Shown: in pieces, positions 1 through 9,138 of the stretch
Numbering within the stretch: the stretch's first letter is position 1
Layout: each line of letters starts with the position of its first letter
Source of the DNA: Fabrea salina
Lineage: Eukaryota > Ciliophora > Heterotrichea > Heterotrichida > Fabreidae
DNA length: 64,000 nucleotides
Direction of reading: 5' to 3'
Assembly: GCA_022984795.1 (NCBI GenBank)
Contig: JALIHJ010000042.1
Coordinates: forward strand, 62,001-126,000
Position numbers and translations under genes: made by a program
The notes under the pieces: generated by a model
What the model saw: only the letters and a program-made list of their open reading frames with translations
Databases searched by the model: none
What the model was told of the DNA's origin: nothing

Positions 1-519
1 GCTATAGTGTTTACGCCTTTAGACAGCAAATTCGTAGTGTTTAAGTACTGGATGCACGAACTCACTCCCAGTCTCCCTTTTAAAATCACTCCTGAAATCA
101 CTTACGAAGAAGAAGCTATGAAACTCCAAATCAAAGCTGAAAGCAAAATGGTGCTAACTGAAAGACCTAAAGTGGAGGAGTTCAAAGTTAGCTTTCTGCT
201 GCCTAAAGTGTGCAGCACTCCTTCAGTAGCTGTGAACTTAGGCAGTTTTGAAATGGAAGGAAGCAAAGCTGTGTGGAACATTGGCAACTTAAACACAGAA
301 AAACCATCAATGCTTAACGGCAGAGTTCCCTTTCCTAAGGAGTTTGCTCCAGTTATTAAAGAAACCCAGATGAGTTTAGAAGTGAACTTTTTAGTAATTG
401 GCCACTCAGCCTCAGAAACAAGAGTGGAAAAAGTACTTGCAAAAGGAGAGTCTTACTCGCCTTACAAAGGAGCAAGGTGCGTTTTTCACTCTGGAAAGTT
501 TGAAGTAAGAATGAATTAA
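1..519 (+). CDS. AP-3 mu-like adaptin, C-terminal part (5' end outside window)
   Basis: The reading frame is open from base 1, so only the C-terminal 172 residues are present. They look like the mu-homology domain of a clathrin-adaptor medium chain. A segment near residues 65-105 carries the pattern WNIGNL...P.L.G, and the chain ends in GKFEVRMN, close to the GKFQVR ending of AP-3 mu. The family recognises tyrosine-based sorting signals in cargo on endosomal or Golgi membranes. I prefer AP-3 over AP-1/2/4 from the ending and the short strand pattern, but AP-5 or a muniscin-type domain cannot be excluded. The stop codon overlaps that of a tiny gene on the other strand. Confidence 0.75.
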   Translation, partial: AIVFTPLDSKFVVFKYWMHELTPSLPFKITPEITYEEEAMKLQIKAESKMVLTERPKVEEFKVSFLLPKVCSTPSVAVNLGSFEMEGSKAVWNIGNLNTEKPSMLNGRVPFPKEFAPVIKETQMSLEVNFLVIGHSASETRVEKVLAKGESYSPYKGARCVFHSGKFEVRMN

Positions 520-692
520 GTTGAAAATAAGTAAGAAAGGTAAAGAACAGTTTCAGACTGCTTGTAGTGAGACCTAGGCAGGGGATGGGTAGCTTCTGTC
601 ATGCTAGTTAAGGTGTTTAGGGTTTGATTTAGTTGCTTTTCTAGTTCCTGGATTCTGAGTTTTTGTCTTTGCACCACTTCGTTAACTTCCAT
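516..692 (-). CDS. Small putative coiled-coil protein (58 aa)
   Basis: A 58-residue frame runs from an ATG at 692 to a TAA at 516-518. Residues 5-30 form a clear amphipathic helix with leucines in heptad-like spacing (KLRIQELEKQLNQTL). The rest is short and unremarkable. It starts only 10 bp after the stop of the stalk-like gene on the same strand, and its stop overlaps the AP-3 mu stop. Codon choice up to about residue 48 resembles the neighbours, while the last ten codons are more T-rich. No function is recognised. It could also be the 3' UTR of its neighbour. Confidence 0.45.
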   Translation of the reverse strand: MEVNEVVQRQKLRIQELEKQLNQTLNTLTSMTEATHPLPRSHYKQSETVLYLSYLFST

Positions 693-702
693 TTAATTAC
701 TA

Positions 703-1809
703 TTACACAAAACCACAGCACTTCCTTTTGCTGACTTTTTTGGGTTTACTTGGCCTAATCTGGTGCCTAGGACTTTGCATAGTGATTTCCATACTTAAAG
801 CTGGCGAGTCTGTTCTAGGGTTGGTTTCTTGTTTGAGTGTTTTTTTAGGCTCTTTTTTAAGCTCAGGTTCAAATCCGTTTGAAGCAAACAAGCTTTCCAC
901 TAAAATGCTTGATCCTTGCTCTTTCTCTTCCCAGTGAGTGTTGAGTCCCTCTGCAAAGTTGCTTAGGATCTGGTCTATGTTTATGCTTTTGCGGGCTAAA
1001 CAGTTTGCTTTTTCGCATTTGTCTTTGACTTCCTGGACTTGTTCTTCGTCGTTGGTGTCAGTGTTTTTTAAGTCTTCAATATTTGACTCAGCTTCTTCAA
1101 TGCATCCCATGAGTCTTGAAAGTTTAACTTGGGTGTCTTCGATGTTTTGGGTCAGGTCTTTGATTTCTAGCCAGATTTCAGTTTGTTCGCGTACAAGTGA
1201 GTGGAGTTTATTAGAGGTGTTGGCAACTTGCTTTTCAAAGCAGACTAAGTCGTAGGCTTCAAGAAGCCACTTACACAGAGGCAAAAACTCTTCTTGGATT
1301 TTAGAGTCTCTGACCATAAGTGCTAAGTTGTGCTTTCTTTGAATATGGTGGACTGAGTCGAGTTCTTCTTGGCCTACTAAGGCAGCTGAAAAGTTCTTTA
1401 GGGCTTCTTGGAAAGGGTAAAAGTCCCTAATTAGTCTCTATGTAAAAGGTACCTTAAACCAACTCCAGGACGTTTCTGCAAACCCAAGCATTTTGCAAAT
1501 CCCTCCACTGATTTCTTGAATAAGTGCCATTGAGTTCCCTAGTTCTATGATGCTTTTAACTTGGTACTTGTGGACTGAGTCAGCTATAAACTTAAGCTCT
1601 TTCGCAGATTTTTTGGCTTTGGCAACTATTAGGTAGTGGTTTTTCTCGTTTTCTTGAATGTTTGACTTGCTTTTTTTAAGTTGGAGTTGTAATGAGTTGA
1701 GCTCAGCTTTAAAGCTCCACAAAGCTAACTTGTTGGACTCGATGCCTCTTTTGCAGTCATTTATTAGGTTCTGTTGTTCTTTGAGTAATCCTTTTATTAA
1801 ATCTGACAT
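703..1809 (-). CDS. Free dynein-stalk-like protein with C-terminal CaaX-type tail
   Basis: Two frames join in phase 0 across a 15-nt intron (1438-1452) to give 363 residues. The order is coiled coil (about 1-80), a globular segment (about 85-178), a second coiled coil (about 180-265), then a basic tail. The globular part lines up by eye with the microtubule-binding tip of dynein heavy chain. ICKMLGFAETSW matches the CLLLG..TTDW region, and LPLCKWLLEAYD matches the conserved KW helix that leads into CC2. There are no AAA modules and no linker, so it is a stalk without a motor. It ends SKRKCCGFV, a polybasic stretch with paired Cys and a terminal C-G-F-V that fits a CaaX box. I infer a membrane-anchored microtubule binder. 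The fold is a by-eye match and prenylation is untested. Confidence 0.65.
1438..1452 (-). other. 15-nt intron, phase 0
   Basis: On the minus strand it reads gtaccttttacatag. Removal joins ...SWSWFK to RLIRDF... and restores one frame across the dynein-stalk-like gene. If retained, the final TAG is an in-frame stop. Confidence 0.9.
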
Positions 1810-1848
1810 TCTAATATGTAATTAAAGGTTTAAATTAAGAAATTATAA

Positions 1849-2634
1849 ATGCAGCACTCTAGAAGTACTCTGCAAGTTAGTGGAGACTCTAAACCAAGTC
1901 TTAGAAGACAAGACAATTTATTGACTTTTGTGTAAGTTACAACTAGGAAGTTCAGTGATGAACGTAGAAACCGAGTAAAAAACGGAACTAGACTAAAGCA
2001 AGTAGCTAAGGAATTTAGTAACAGATTTAAAAACCAAGCCCTTACTCAAGAGCAAAACCCTTACTACCACTTAGAGTACTTAGTGAGTTCTGAATACAGG
2101 TCGCCCAGTCCTGGGTTCTCAGAATACACTACTAAAAAAACATTTGTTCCACAACTAGAGTTTAAGAAAAACAACTACTTGCCCAACTACTTACTAGAAA
2201 AGTACAAGCTAATATCTAAGTCACTCCAAGAAGACAAGTACTTTAACAACTTAGAAGCCAACCAAAAGCTCCAAAAACAACTTGCTTCTATCGAAAAAAA
2301 ACCAACCCAAGTAGAACACTTCCAAAAAACACCTAAAGACAACTTAACAACTTCTAGTCTGCTTTGGGAAGACGGAATTCAAAAACTAGACCAAGAAATC
2401 ATCCAAAAAGTAGACGAAGAACTTAAATTAGAAAAACAAGCTATAGAATACATGCTAAAAAAACGCGAACAGTTCAAGCACATGTTTGGAGCCAAAAAAA
2501 AGAAGCAAGTGTTTATTGACCCCCGGTCCGTTAAAAAATTCAACAAGTACTCTTCAGCCAAATCTTTGCCTTTCATCAGAAGTAAAAAACCCATTTCAAA
2601 AATAGCTTCTATTTCAACTAAAAAGCTTCTGTAA
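1849..2634 (+). CDS. Hypothetical basic helical protein (256 aa)
   Basis: The start is the ATG of a TATAAATG motif. A 15-nt intron (1932-1946) splits codon 28 in phase 2. Removing it joins MQHSRSTLQV...TF to VKFSDERR... in one frame. The product is lysine-rich and mostly helical, with a likely coiled coil near residues 175-205 and a basic C-terminus (SKKPISKIAS). No family is recognised. Lys/Ser-rich proteins of this kind are common among ciliate cytoskeletal components, but that is only a guess. It diverges from the stalk-like gene, with start codons 39 bp apart. Confidence 0.8.
1932..1946 (+). other. 15-nt intron, phase 2
   Basis: It reads gtaagttacaactag. The codon GT|G is split. If unspliced, the frame reads GTG TAA and stops at once. 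Confidence 0.88.
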
Positions 2635-2650
2635 GTTCGTTTAAATAAAA

Positions 2651-5600
2651 ATGAATAAGAACCTATCTCAAACTGCTAGTTTGGCTTCTGAGAGTTCGAA
2701 AATCCAAAACTCCTATAAAGACAAAGCTTCTATTGAGAACTCTGTTTTCCAAAAGAAGTTTTTGCCTCCTTTTATCGAAAACATGCGAGAAACCCAAACA
2801 ACTATGATGCAGCGCAGAACGGAGTTAAAAAGAAGTCCACTTTCAGGAGTCAGCAACATGATCCAGAACCTCAGTTCGAACCAAGCTTCCCAAGCTGGAG
2901 GGGTGGCTAGTGAACTACTTAAGTCCACTCAAAAAATGAACTCCAGAATACTTGAAGCTTGGATCAACAACACTGTAGCTGATGCAGAGCACCTAGACAT
3001 TCCTGGGTGCATTCTGAAACCTGAAAACCGCTTGCCCTTAGTTAGGTATGGAATTGACCGAGCAAGTCTAGAGAACGCTGGACTGCCTGCTTCAGAAGTA
3101 GGCAAGCTTTACAGGTCTTTATTTGTGTACTCAATAGGATTTTACCAAATGATCTTAAAAGTACTAGAACACACCAACAACAAGTACACCATAGTAACTG
3201 GGATCTGGAAAGTGTTTGCTGTTCTACTAGAGTACTGTTGCCAACTAGACTACCAAATGATCATAAATACTCTAAACCTCGAAAAACGAGAAGAAATGGA
3301 ACAACTAGAAGCTGAGTACAAAGCCCAAATCCAAGAAATCCAAGAACAAGAAAAACACGTCCAAGAAACTCTTAACCAAAGCAGAATTCAACTCCAACAA
3401 GTCCAAAGAGACCTTCAAAAAGAAATCCAAAAAAGACAGGATCTTGAAGACGAACTAATGCAAAGAGGCTCAGGCCACGAAGAAGAAGTTGCTTTAAGAC
3501 TTAGGTTCGAAGCTAAACTCAACGAAATGTTTGCTAAACAACGCGACTTCGAAACCCGAATTGGACATCTTAACGAAAAAATAGTTGAACAACAAGAACT
3601 CTACAACAAAAAAGTAGAGCAACTTGCCAACCAAAAGAAAAAAGCTGAAAGAGCTGTTGAAATCAAAGTTGAAAAAGAACACGAAGCAAGGGAAGCAGCT
3701 CTTAAGTACGAACAAATATCAATAGTCAACCAAACTTTAGAAGACAAGTTAACTGAAGCCTTAGAAAAAATTAAGGGGCTAAACCACTTACTTAACGACT
3801 CCAGCAATATAGTTACTGACTTTAAGAACCAAATTGCCCAAAAAAACATTAGAATAGAAGACCTCAAGAGCGAACTAGAAGTAATCTACTCCCAAAAGGC
3901 CCAAGTAGAAGACCTTTTGAAAGACCTTAAAGGCGAAAGAAGCGTTTACGAAAAAAGGATTTCAGAGTTAGAAACAGTTTACTCAGAAGAGTGTGAAAAA
4001 CATAACTACTACCAACAAGAGTACTCTAAAATCAAGGAGTCGGACATCCTCAAAACAGTTGAACTCAACAAGTACAAAGACAAAGTCACTGCTCTCCAAA
4101 AAGAAAACTACGAACTCAAAAACCAAAAGTCCACCCTTGAAGTGCAACTAGAAAACGAAACCTGCACAGTTGAAGAGTTCAAAGTTCAAACTGCCAAAAC
4201 TAACGAGTGGATTGAAAAAATGAACAAAGTACGTCGTGTTATTGAAGAAAAAAACGAAAACTTGTCTGCACAACTTGCTTCAGCCACAGAAGAACTCAAT
4301 GACTACAAAGCCATTAACTTAGAACTCAAGTCAGATATTGAAAAACGCAAAAACAAAGAAATCGACCTAGAAAACCAAATCACTAACTTAAACATCAAAA
4401 TGCAAAGTGCTGAACGCCAGTACGAAACCCGAATAGAAACGCTAGAGGACAGAATAGCCAACCTAAACCAAATTTTAGAATCTGAAAAAAAAGTAAGGGA
4501 GTCCTGGATTCAAAGATACGAAGAAGAACAAAAAAGCCACTCAACCACAGTAAAAGAACTCCACAAGACCCAAGAAGAACTCAACCAGTCCAAAATCCAT
4601 ATCCAAACCCTGACTTCTTCAACTGAAGACTCAGGCAACCAAATTGACAACTACCTTAGAAAGAACAAAGAACTCTCAGAAGAAAACAACGAACTCAGGA
4701 TCAAAGTTGAAGAGTTCCAAAGGAAAAGCCGAACTTCAGAAATGCTCATCAAAACTATCGAAACTGAGTACAAAGCAACCATTTCTGAACTAAACCAAGA
4801 AATCGAAACCATTCAAGAACAAAACTTCGAAGGAGTTAACAGGTGCTTGATGGAGACTGAACGAGTGTGGAAGCAAGCTGAAGACAACTTAGAACTTTAC
4901 TACAGCCAAGTGTCTAAAACCAATGACCTTTCTAAAGTCATAGAAAACAAAAACTTAGACATTCAAAAAGAACAAACTAAGTTCAAAGACCTACTTAAAA
5001 ACTGGGAAGGAATTAAGTTCCAAGCTGAGGAGCTAAGGCACTTTATTGAGTACCTAAACCAAGTAGTAGCTCAAAAAGACTCAGAAATCCTTGAAAACTA
5101 CCAAAGCATTCAAACGTTAGAAACCAAATTAGAAAGCTTCAACTCAATCATTCCTGAAGAACTGAGGGAGGAAAATAACCCTTTTGAAGCCCTTTATGAA
5201 AAAATCAACCAGTCTGAAGAAACCATTTCTTCCCTAGAAAACCAAATTGAATCCTTTAAAGAGCAACTTGAGTTTTACCAACAAAAAGAACAAAACAAAA
5301 ACGACGCAGAAACCCAGTTTGAGTTCTTAAAAGAAACTAGTGAAAACGAAGTCCAAACTGAAATAGATATGTCTAACTTCGACAAAGTAATCCAAGAGTA
5401 CCGAAGACAGTCACCTAGGAACTCCCGAGAATCAGCTAGGAACTCCCGAGGAAAACCTAACACACCTGGATCTCAGTCTTCCCAGAGACACCGAACACTT
5501 TCTTCTAAGTCGATTAAAAACAGCTCCCAGCACTCTTTGGGTTCAGAAGTCGGAGGCGATTTTCCTCTTAGAAAAAGACTAAGTCAAGAAGACCCTGAAA

Positions 5601-5872
5601 AACCTGGAAACATTAACACCCAAAAAAGCTACGAAAGCGTTCCTAGAGAAGACGGCATTACTCCTGTGAACTTAAAAAGTATGTACAAGCACGAAGGTGG
5701 TGCTTTCTTTAGTCAAGCTGGAAGTTCCAAAGAGACTCCTAAGTCCGCTAAGCTACCCCAAATCACCAAAAAGGGCGTTAAGCCTACTCCGCCTACTCAA
5801 CGTCCTGAACAAGAGATTAAACGACACTTTAGACAAGTTGCTTCTAGAATGAAGAACGAGACCAATTTTTAA
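2651..5872 (+). CDS. Long coiled-coil protein (1073 aa)
   Basis: An N-terminal serine-rich leader (about 1-95) precedes a compact, non-coiled domain (about 100-210). That domain contains DIPGCILKPENRLPLVRYG and a YRSLFVYSIGFYQMIL helix. From about residue 215 to 895 the chain is almost continuous coiled coil rich in Glu, Lys, Gln and Leu. A disordered Ser/Arg/Pro tail follows, with a short duplication (NSRESARNSRG). The architecture suits a basal-body, centriolar or cortical scaffold, but I recognise no named family. It starts 16 bp after the preceding stop. Confidence 0.85.
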   Translation: MNKNLSQTASLASESSKIQNSYKDKASIENSVFQKKFLPPFIENMRETQTTMMQRRTELKRSPLSGVSNMIQNLSSNQASQAGGVASELLKSTQKMNSRILEAWINNTVADAEHLDIPGCILKPENRLPLVRYGIDRASLENAGLPASEVGKLYRSLFVYSIGFYQMILKVLEHTNNKYTIVTGIWKVFAVLLEYCCQLDYQMIINTLNLEKREEMEQLEAEYKAQIQEIQEQEKHVQETLNQSRIQLQQVQRDLQKEIQKRQDLEDELMQRGSGHEEEVALRLRFEAKLNEMFAKQRDFETRIGHLNEKIVEQQELYNKKVEQLANQKKKAERAVEIKVEKEHEAREAALKYEQISIVNQTLEDKLTEALEKIKGLNHLLNDSSNIVTDFKNQIAQKNIRIEDLKSELEVIYSQKAQVEDLLKDLKGERSVYEKRISELETVYSEECEKHNYYQQEYSKIKESDILKTVELNKYKDKVTALQKENYELKNQKSTLEVQLENETCTVEEFKVQTAKTNEWIEKMNKVRRVIEEKNENLSAQLASATEELNDYKAINLELKSDIEKRKNKEIDLENQITNLNIKMQSAERQYETRIETLEDRIANLNQILESEKKVRESWIQRYEEEQKSHSTTVKELHKTQEELNQSKIHIQTLTSSTEDSGNQIDNYLRKNKELSEENNELRIKVEEFQRKSRTSEMLIKTIETEYKATISELNQEIETIQEQNFEGVNRCLMETERVWKQAEDNLELYYSQVSKTNDLSKVIENKNLDIQKEQTKFKDLLKNWEGIKFQAEELRHFIEYLNQVVAQKDSEILENYQSIQTLETKLESFNSIIPEELREENNPFEALYEKINQSEETISSLENQIESFKEQLEFYQQKEQNKNDAETQFEFLKETSENEVQTEIDMSNFDKVIQEYRRQSPRNSRESARNSRGKPNTPGSQSSQRHRTLSSKSIKNSSQHSLGSEVGGDFPLRKRLSQEDPEKPGNINTQKSYESVPREDGITPVNLKSMYKHEGGAFFSQAGSSKETPKSAKLPQITKKGVKPTPPTQRPEQEIKRHFRQVASRMKNETNF

Positions 5873-5900
5873 ACCTAAGTATGACATCATCTTATTATAA

Positions 5901-6863
5901 ATGGAGACATTAAATCAAACTTTCGTGTGTGACACACATTCTTCCAAAGTTTTTTCCGAACCATTTCATAAGCCCAATTTCAGGTGTCCGAGCCACTCAC
6001 CTATGCAAATAGTTGAGAACAGCCTAAACACTGAGTTCCCTAGGCTCCTTTCCGAGTCCAAGTGGAACATTAAGCTGAAAGAAGTTCTTTACACCGATGC
6101 TTCAAAAGCAACTGTAATAGAGCTTTGTGAGCACTTAAGTGACAGAAAGCTTTATGTTGTGAAAAAAATAATTAAATCCCAAATGAGGGAAAGTGACTTG
6201 GAGTCTGCGAAGCATGGCATGATAACTCACAATCAACTCTGGCACCCCAACATTCTTGAGTCTTACGACTTAATAGAAACCAACCAAGAACTGGTGCAGT
6301 TGCTAGAGTACCTACCTAAGGCTGACTACTTAACAGAAAAACTCGAAACAATGAACGAGCCTTTCAACACCAAGCCTGACGGTGGAGTGAGCAAACTCAA
6401 GTCAATGTGCTTTGACTTACTGCAAGGACTTTCATTCTTGCACTCCCAAGATTTAGTCCACTTAGACATAAAGCCAGGCAACGTGTTGCTGGACAAAAAA
6501 GTTCCTCCAAACGAGTTCCCCAGACTTAAAATATGCGATTTCGGACTTTCCAGAAAGTCAGGCAGTTTTACTAGGGGGGCTTGTGGAAGCGATGGGTACA
6601 TGGCTCCTGAAGTTAAGTCTGGAAAACAAATAACTGGAGTTGCTGACATGTGGAGCTTTGGAATGCTGATTCACAAGTTAGTGGTAGGGTACTTGCCTTG
6701 GGTTCTTAAGTGGAGGCCAGGCGAACCTTTGCCTTGTCACACCAGACATTGGAAAAAGTACCAGGGCACAGGTTTGTTTGAACTTATTGAAGCTTGTCTA
6801 ACTTTAGACCCTTTTGAAAGGATCACAGCTGAGCAAGCCCTTAAGTCCCAGTTCCTAAGTTAA
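5901..6863 (+). CDS. Serine/threonine protein kinase, divergent (320 aa)
   Basis: Most kinase landmarks are present: a lysine in YVVKKI near residue 87, a catalytic loop HLDIKPGN near 187-194, DFGLSR near 213, a MAPEV motif ending the activation segment and a DMWSFG helix F motif. Two departures are visible. The glycine-rich loop is not recognisable, and HRD is replaced by HLD. An active enzyme remains possible because the lysine and both aspartates are kept. The subfamily is unclear. The start follows a TATAAATG motif. Confidence 0.85.
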   Translation: METLNQTFVCDTHSSKVFSEPFHKPNFRCPSHSPMQIVENSLNTEFPRLLSESKWNIKLKEVLYTDASKATVIELCEHLSDRKLYVVKKIIKSQMRESDLESAKHGMITHNQLWHPNILESYDLIETNQELVQLLEYLPKADYLTEKLETMNEPFNTKPDGGVSKLKSMCFDLLQGLSFLHSQDLVHLDIKPGNVLLDKKVPPNEFPRLKICDFGLSRKSGSFTRGACGSDGYMAPEVKSGKQITGVADMWSFGMLIHKLVVGYLPWVLKWRPGEPLPCHTRHWKKYQGTGLFELIEACLTLDPFERITAEQALKSQFLS

Positions 6864-6871
6864 GTGTATAA

Positions 6872-8230
6872 ATGGAGGAAGTAGTTTTGTTTGAGTGTTC
6901 GAACTACTTTTTAAAGGTACCCAAGTCAGCGATTTTTCAAAACAGAATTGCTATAACTCTGAAGTTGTCACAGAAACTAGAAGTTCCTTGTTACTCTTCA
7001 AGTCAAGACAAGAGTCCTAAGTACTTACTGACACTTATAGACTCGCCCAACAAAAACCAACTTAAACAGAAGAGTTTTGGAGTGTTTATAATTCCTCAGG
7101 GACAAGAAAGGTCTTGGTCCTTTTCAAGACTAGAAGGACAACTAGAACTTTTAGAGATGGCAAATACTTCAAGGCTACTGCTTGTGGCTTTGGGACACGG
7201 GTTCATGTTTTCTGACTTAGACTCTATCAAAGAGGACTTGAACCAAGTTGCCCTGGCACTTATGCCTCCTGGGTGCAAAACTTCCAAAATCCCTTTTATG
7301 ACTAATGGACAAATTGGGGAGAAAGTAGTAATATACTTTTCAGACTACATAATTATAGAGGACGTTTTGGAAGGTGAAGTGTACCATAGACAACTGCTTT
7401 TTGCTGGAAACACCAACTTAGTTCAGTCTGAGATCAGAATAAAAGAAACAGACAACCCAGAAAATCCAGTGTACTCTGAAGGGTCTCCTGCGCTTAAGCA
7501 GTGTGCCTTTTTGGAGCCTGACTTTTCTTACTTGCCTTTTGAAGTGATGCGTGCACAGTTGTTAACTTTTGCTTTTAGTTTAGATTCAATACTGAACTCA
7601 GCTCTTTCTAAAGTGTTGGTGTTTGGAAGTGCAGGGTGTGTGCTGCCAATGTTTTTACACAAATCTTTTAGCAACGCAGTAGTTACAGCGGTGGACATCG
7701 ACCCTGTTTTGGTGAATTTGGCGGAAGCTTACTTTGGTGCGAAGCAAAGCGAAACTATGAGCATAGTAATCGAAGACGCTATGGACTACATAGACAAAGC
7801 TGAGACCCAAGACTACATCATTTTTGACATATCTGACGCAAACCAAGTGCTTACTCCGCCTCCTCAGTTTATGAACGTTGAGTACCTTTTTAAACTAAAA
7901 CAGAAACTTAACGAAGGAGGAGTGCTGTCCATAAACATTATAGGCACAGAATCAGAGATCAGCAGCATGGTTGCTTGTGCCAGACAAGTTTTTAGGTTTG
8001 TTTATAAAACTAGGTGCCAAGTAGACACTAACCAGATTATGTTTTGTTTAGACACAGAAAAACCAATTAAGCAGGTGGAAAAAGACTTAGAAGTACTTAA
8101 GCATGGAAAGAACTGGGACTCTACTATGAACCTTGAAAGCTACGCTTCAGGGCTGAAACTAACTGAGTCTGAGAACCCAGCTGCTGCGATTTTACCTAAA
8201 AAGAAGAACAAAAGGAGAAAAAAGCGGTAA
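6872..8230 (+). CDS. METTL13-like methyltransferase (C-terminal domain type)
   Basis: The second half has a spermidine-synthase-like Rossmann fold: motif I VLVFGSAGCVLPMFL (about 249-263), acidic AVDIDPVLVNLAE, then EDAMDYI and the motif IV-like YIIFDI. This arrangement is typical of the C-terminal domain of METTL13/eEF1AKNMT, which methylates the N-terminus of eEF1A. The first half resembles that protein's linker more than a second methyltransferase, so the gene seems to lack METTL13's N-terminal methyltransferase. The end is strongly basic (KKKNKRRKKR) and could be a nuclear signal. The substrate is inferred from family only. It follows the kinase by 8 bp. Confidence 0.8.
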   Translation: MEEVVLFECSNYFLKVPKSAIFQNRIAITLKLSQKLEVPCYSSSQDKSPKYLLTLIDSPNKNQLKQKSFGVFIIPQGQERSWSFSRLEGQLELLEMANTSRLLLVALGHGFMFSDLDSIKEDLNQVALALMPPGCKTSKIPFMTNGQIGEKVVIYFSDYIIIEDVLEGEVYHRQLLFAGNTNLVQSEIRIKETDNPENPVYSEGSPALKQCAFLEPDFSYLPFEVMRAQLLTFAFSLDSILNSALSKVLVFGSAGCVLPMFLHKSFSNAVVTAVDIDPVLVNLAEAYFGAKQSETMSIVIEDAMDYIDKAETQDYIIFDISDANQVLTPPPQFMNVEYLFKLKQKLNEGGVLSINIIGTESEISSMVACARQVFRFVYKTRCQVDTNQIMFCLDTEKPIKQVEKDLEVLKHGKNWDSTMNLESYASGLKLTESENPAAAILPKKKNKRRKKR

Positions 8231-8231
8231 A

Positions 8232-9116
8232 TTAAATTCTTTCTTGAACCCAGTCAGACACTTGGTTTAGAATGCTATGAGCTTCGTGCTCCAAACAAAC
8301 AGAGTGTCCAAGGTTTTCTATCCACATTAGAGTTTTGTCTTTTACTTTGATTCTTTCATACATTTGCTTAGCAAAAACTGCGTCAGTAACGTCGTCATCA
8401 GACCCCTGCACCATCAGACAAGGGCAGTCTATTAAGTGTACGTGGTTCGAAATAAACTCGAATCCATAAAGAATAGCACAAACTGTTCTAATTGAGATTC
8501 CGTCATGTTGCATGTAAGGGTCTGAGTCAATGTAGTCGTAGGCATCAGCATTTCTAATCATTTGTCTTTTGCCGCCTACGCCCAGCCAAGGCACCACTAG
8601 ACGCACAACAGACAGCATTTTTTTCTTCCACCACCTAACAGGAGGGTTTTCTCTGAAGGCTGGAGACGACATTACTAGACCTTCAATATTTAACTCTAGC
8701 GACACAGACAAGTAACTAGCTATAGCTCCTCCCATGCTATGGCCTCCCAAGAATATTTTTTGGCCAGGGTTATGAGAAGCCACTAAATTCACGAAGTTTT
8801 GTGAGTCCCTGATCAATTCATGGAAATCATAAATCTGGAACTTTTTTCCATCACTTTTTCCAAAGCCTTTATAGTCAAAGGCATAAACTTGGACTTTGTG
8901 CAAAGTAAGCAAGTGCGCAAGGTACCCTAGGTAGTTAGAGTGAGCTCCTAAACCATGCAAAAGAACAGCTGTAGCTTTAGGATTTTCAACAGGGTACTTA
9001 TAAGTATGGAGCCTTGTGCCGTCTTCAGACTTAAACTCAAAACAGTTCTCTTCAGGATACCTGAACTCCACACCTGGAACTAATCCAATGAATTTATGGT
9101 ACCAGTTTTCTTCCAT
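8232..9116 (-). CDS. Monoacylglycerol-lipase-like alpha/beta hydrolase
   Basis: This 294-residue serine hydrolase has the order typical of Hydrolase_4/monoglyceride lipases: VLLHGLGAHS oxyanion region, DYKGFGKSDG, nucleophile elbow GGHSMGGA (about 124-131), acid in GSDDDVTD and catalytic histidine in LGHSVCLEH. No signal peptide is seen, so a cytosolic or membrane-associated enzyme acting on mono- or lysoglycerides is likely. Its stop lies one base from the stop of the convergent methyltransferase. Confidence 0.88.
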   Translation of the reverse strand: MEENWYHKFIGLVPGVEFRYPEENCFEFKSEDGTRLHTYKYPVENPKATAVLLHGLGAHSNYLGYLAHLLTLHKVQVYAFDYKGFGKSDGKKFQIYDFHELIRDSQNFVNLVASHNPGQKIFLGGHSMGGAIASYLSVSLELNIEGLVMSSPAFRENPPVRWWKKKMLSVVRLVVPWLGVGGKRQMIRNADAYDYIDSDPYMQHDGISIRTVCAILYGFEFISNHVHLIDCPCLMVQGSDDDVTDAVFAKQMYERIKVKDKTLMWIENLGHSVCLEHEAHSILNQVSDWVQERI

Positions 9117-9138
9117 TAACTAATTATTCACCTATTAA

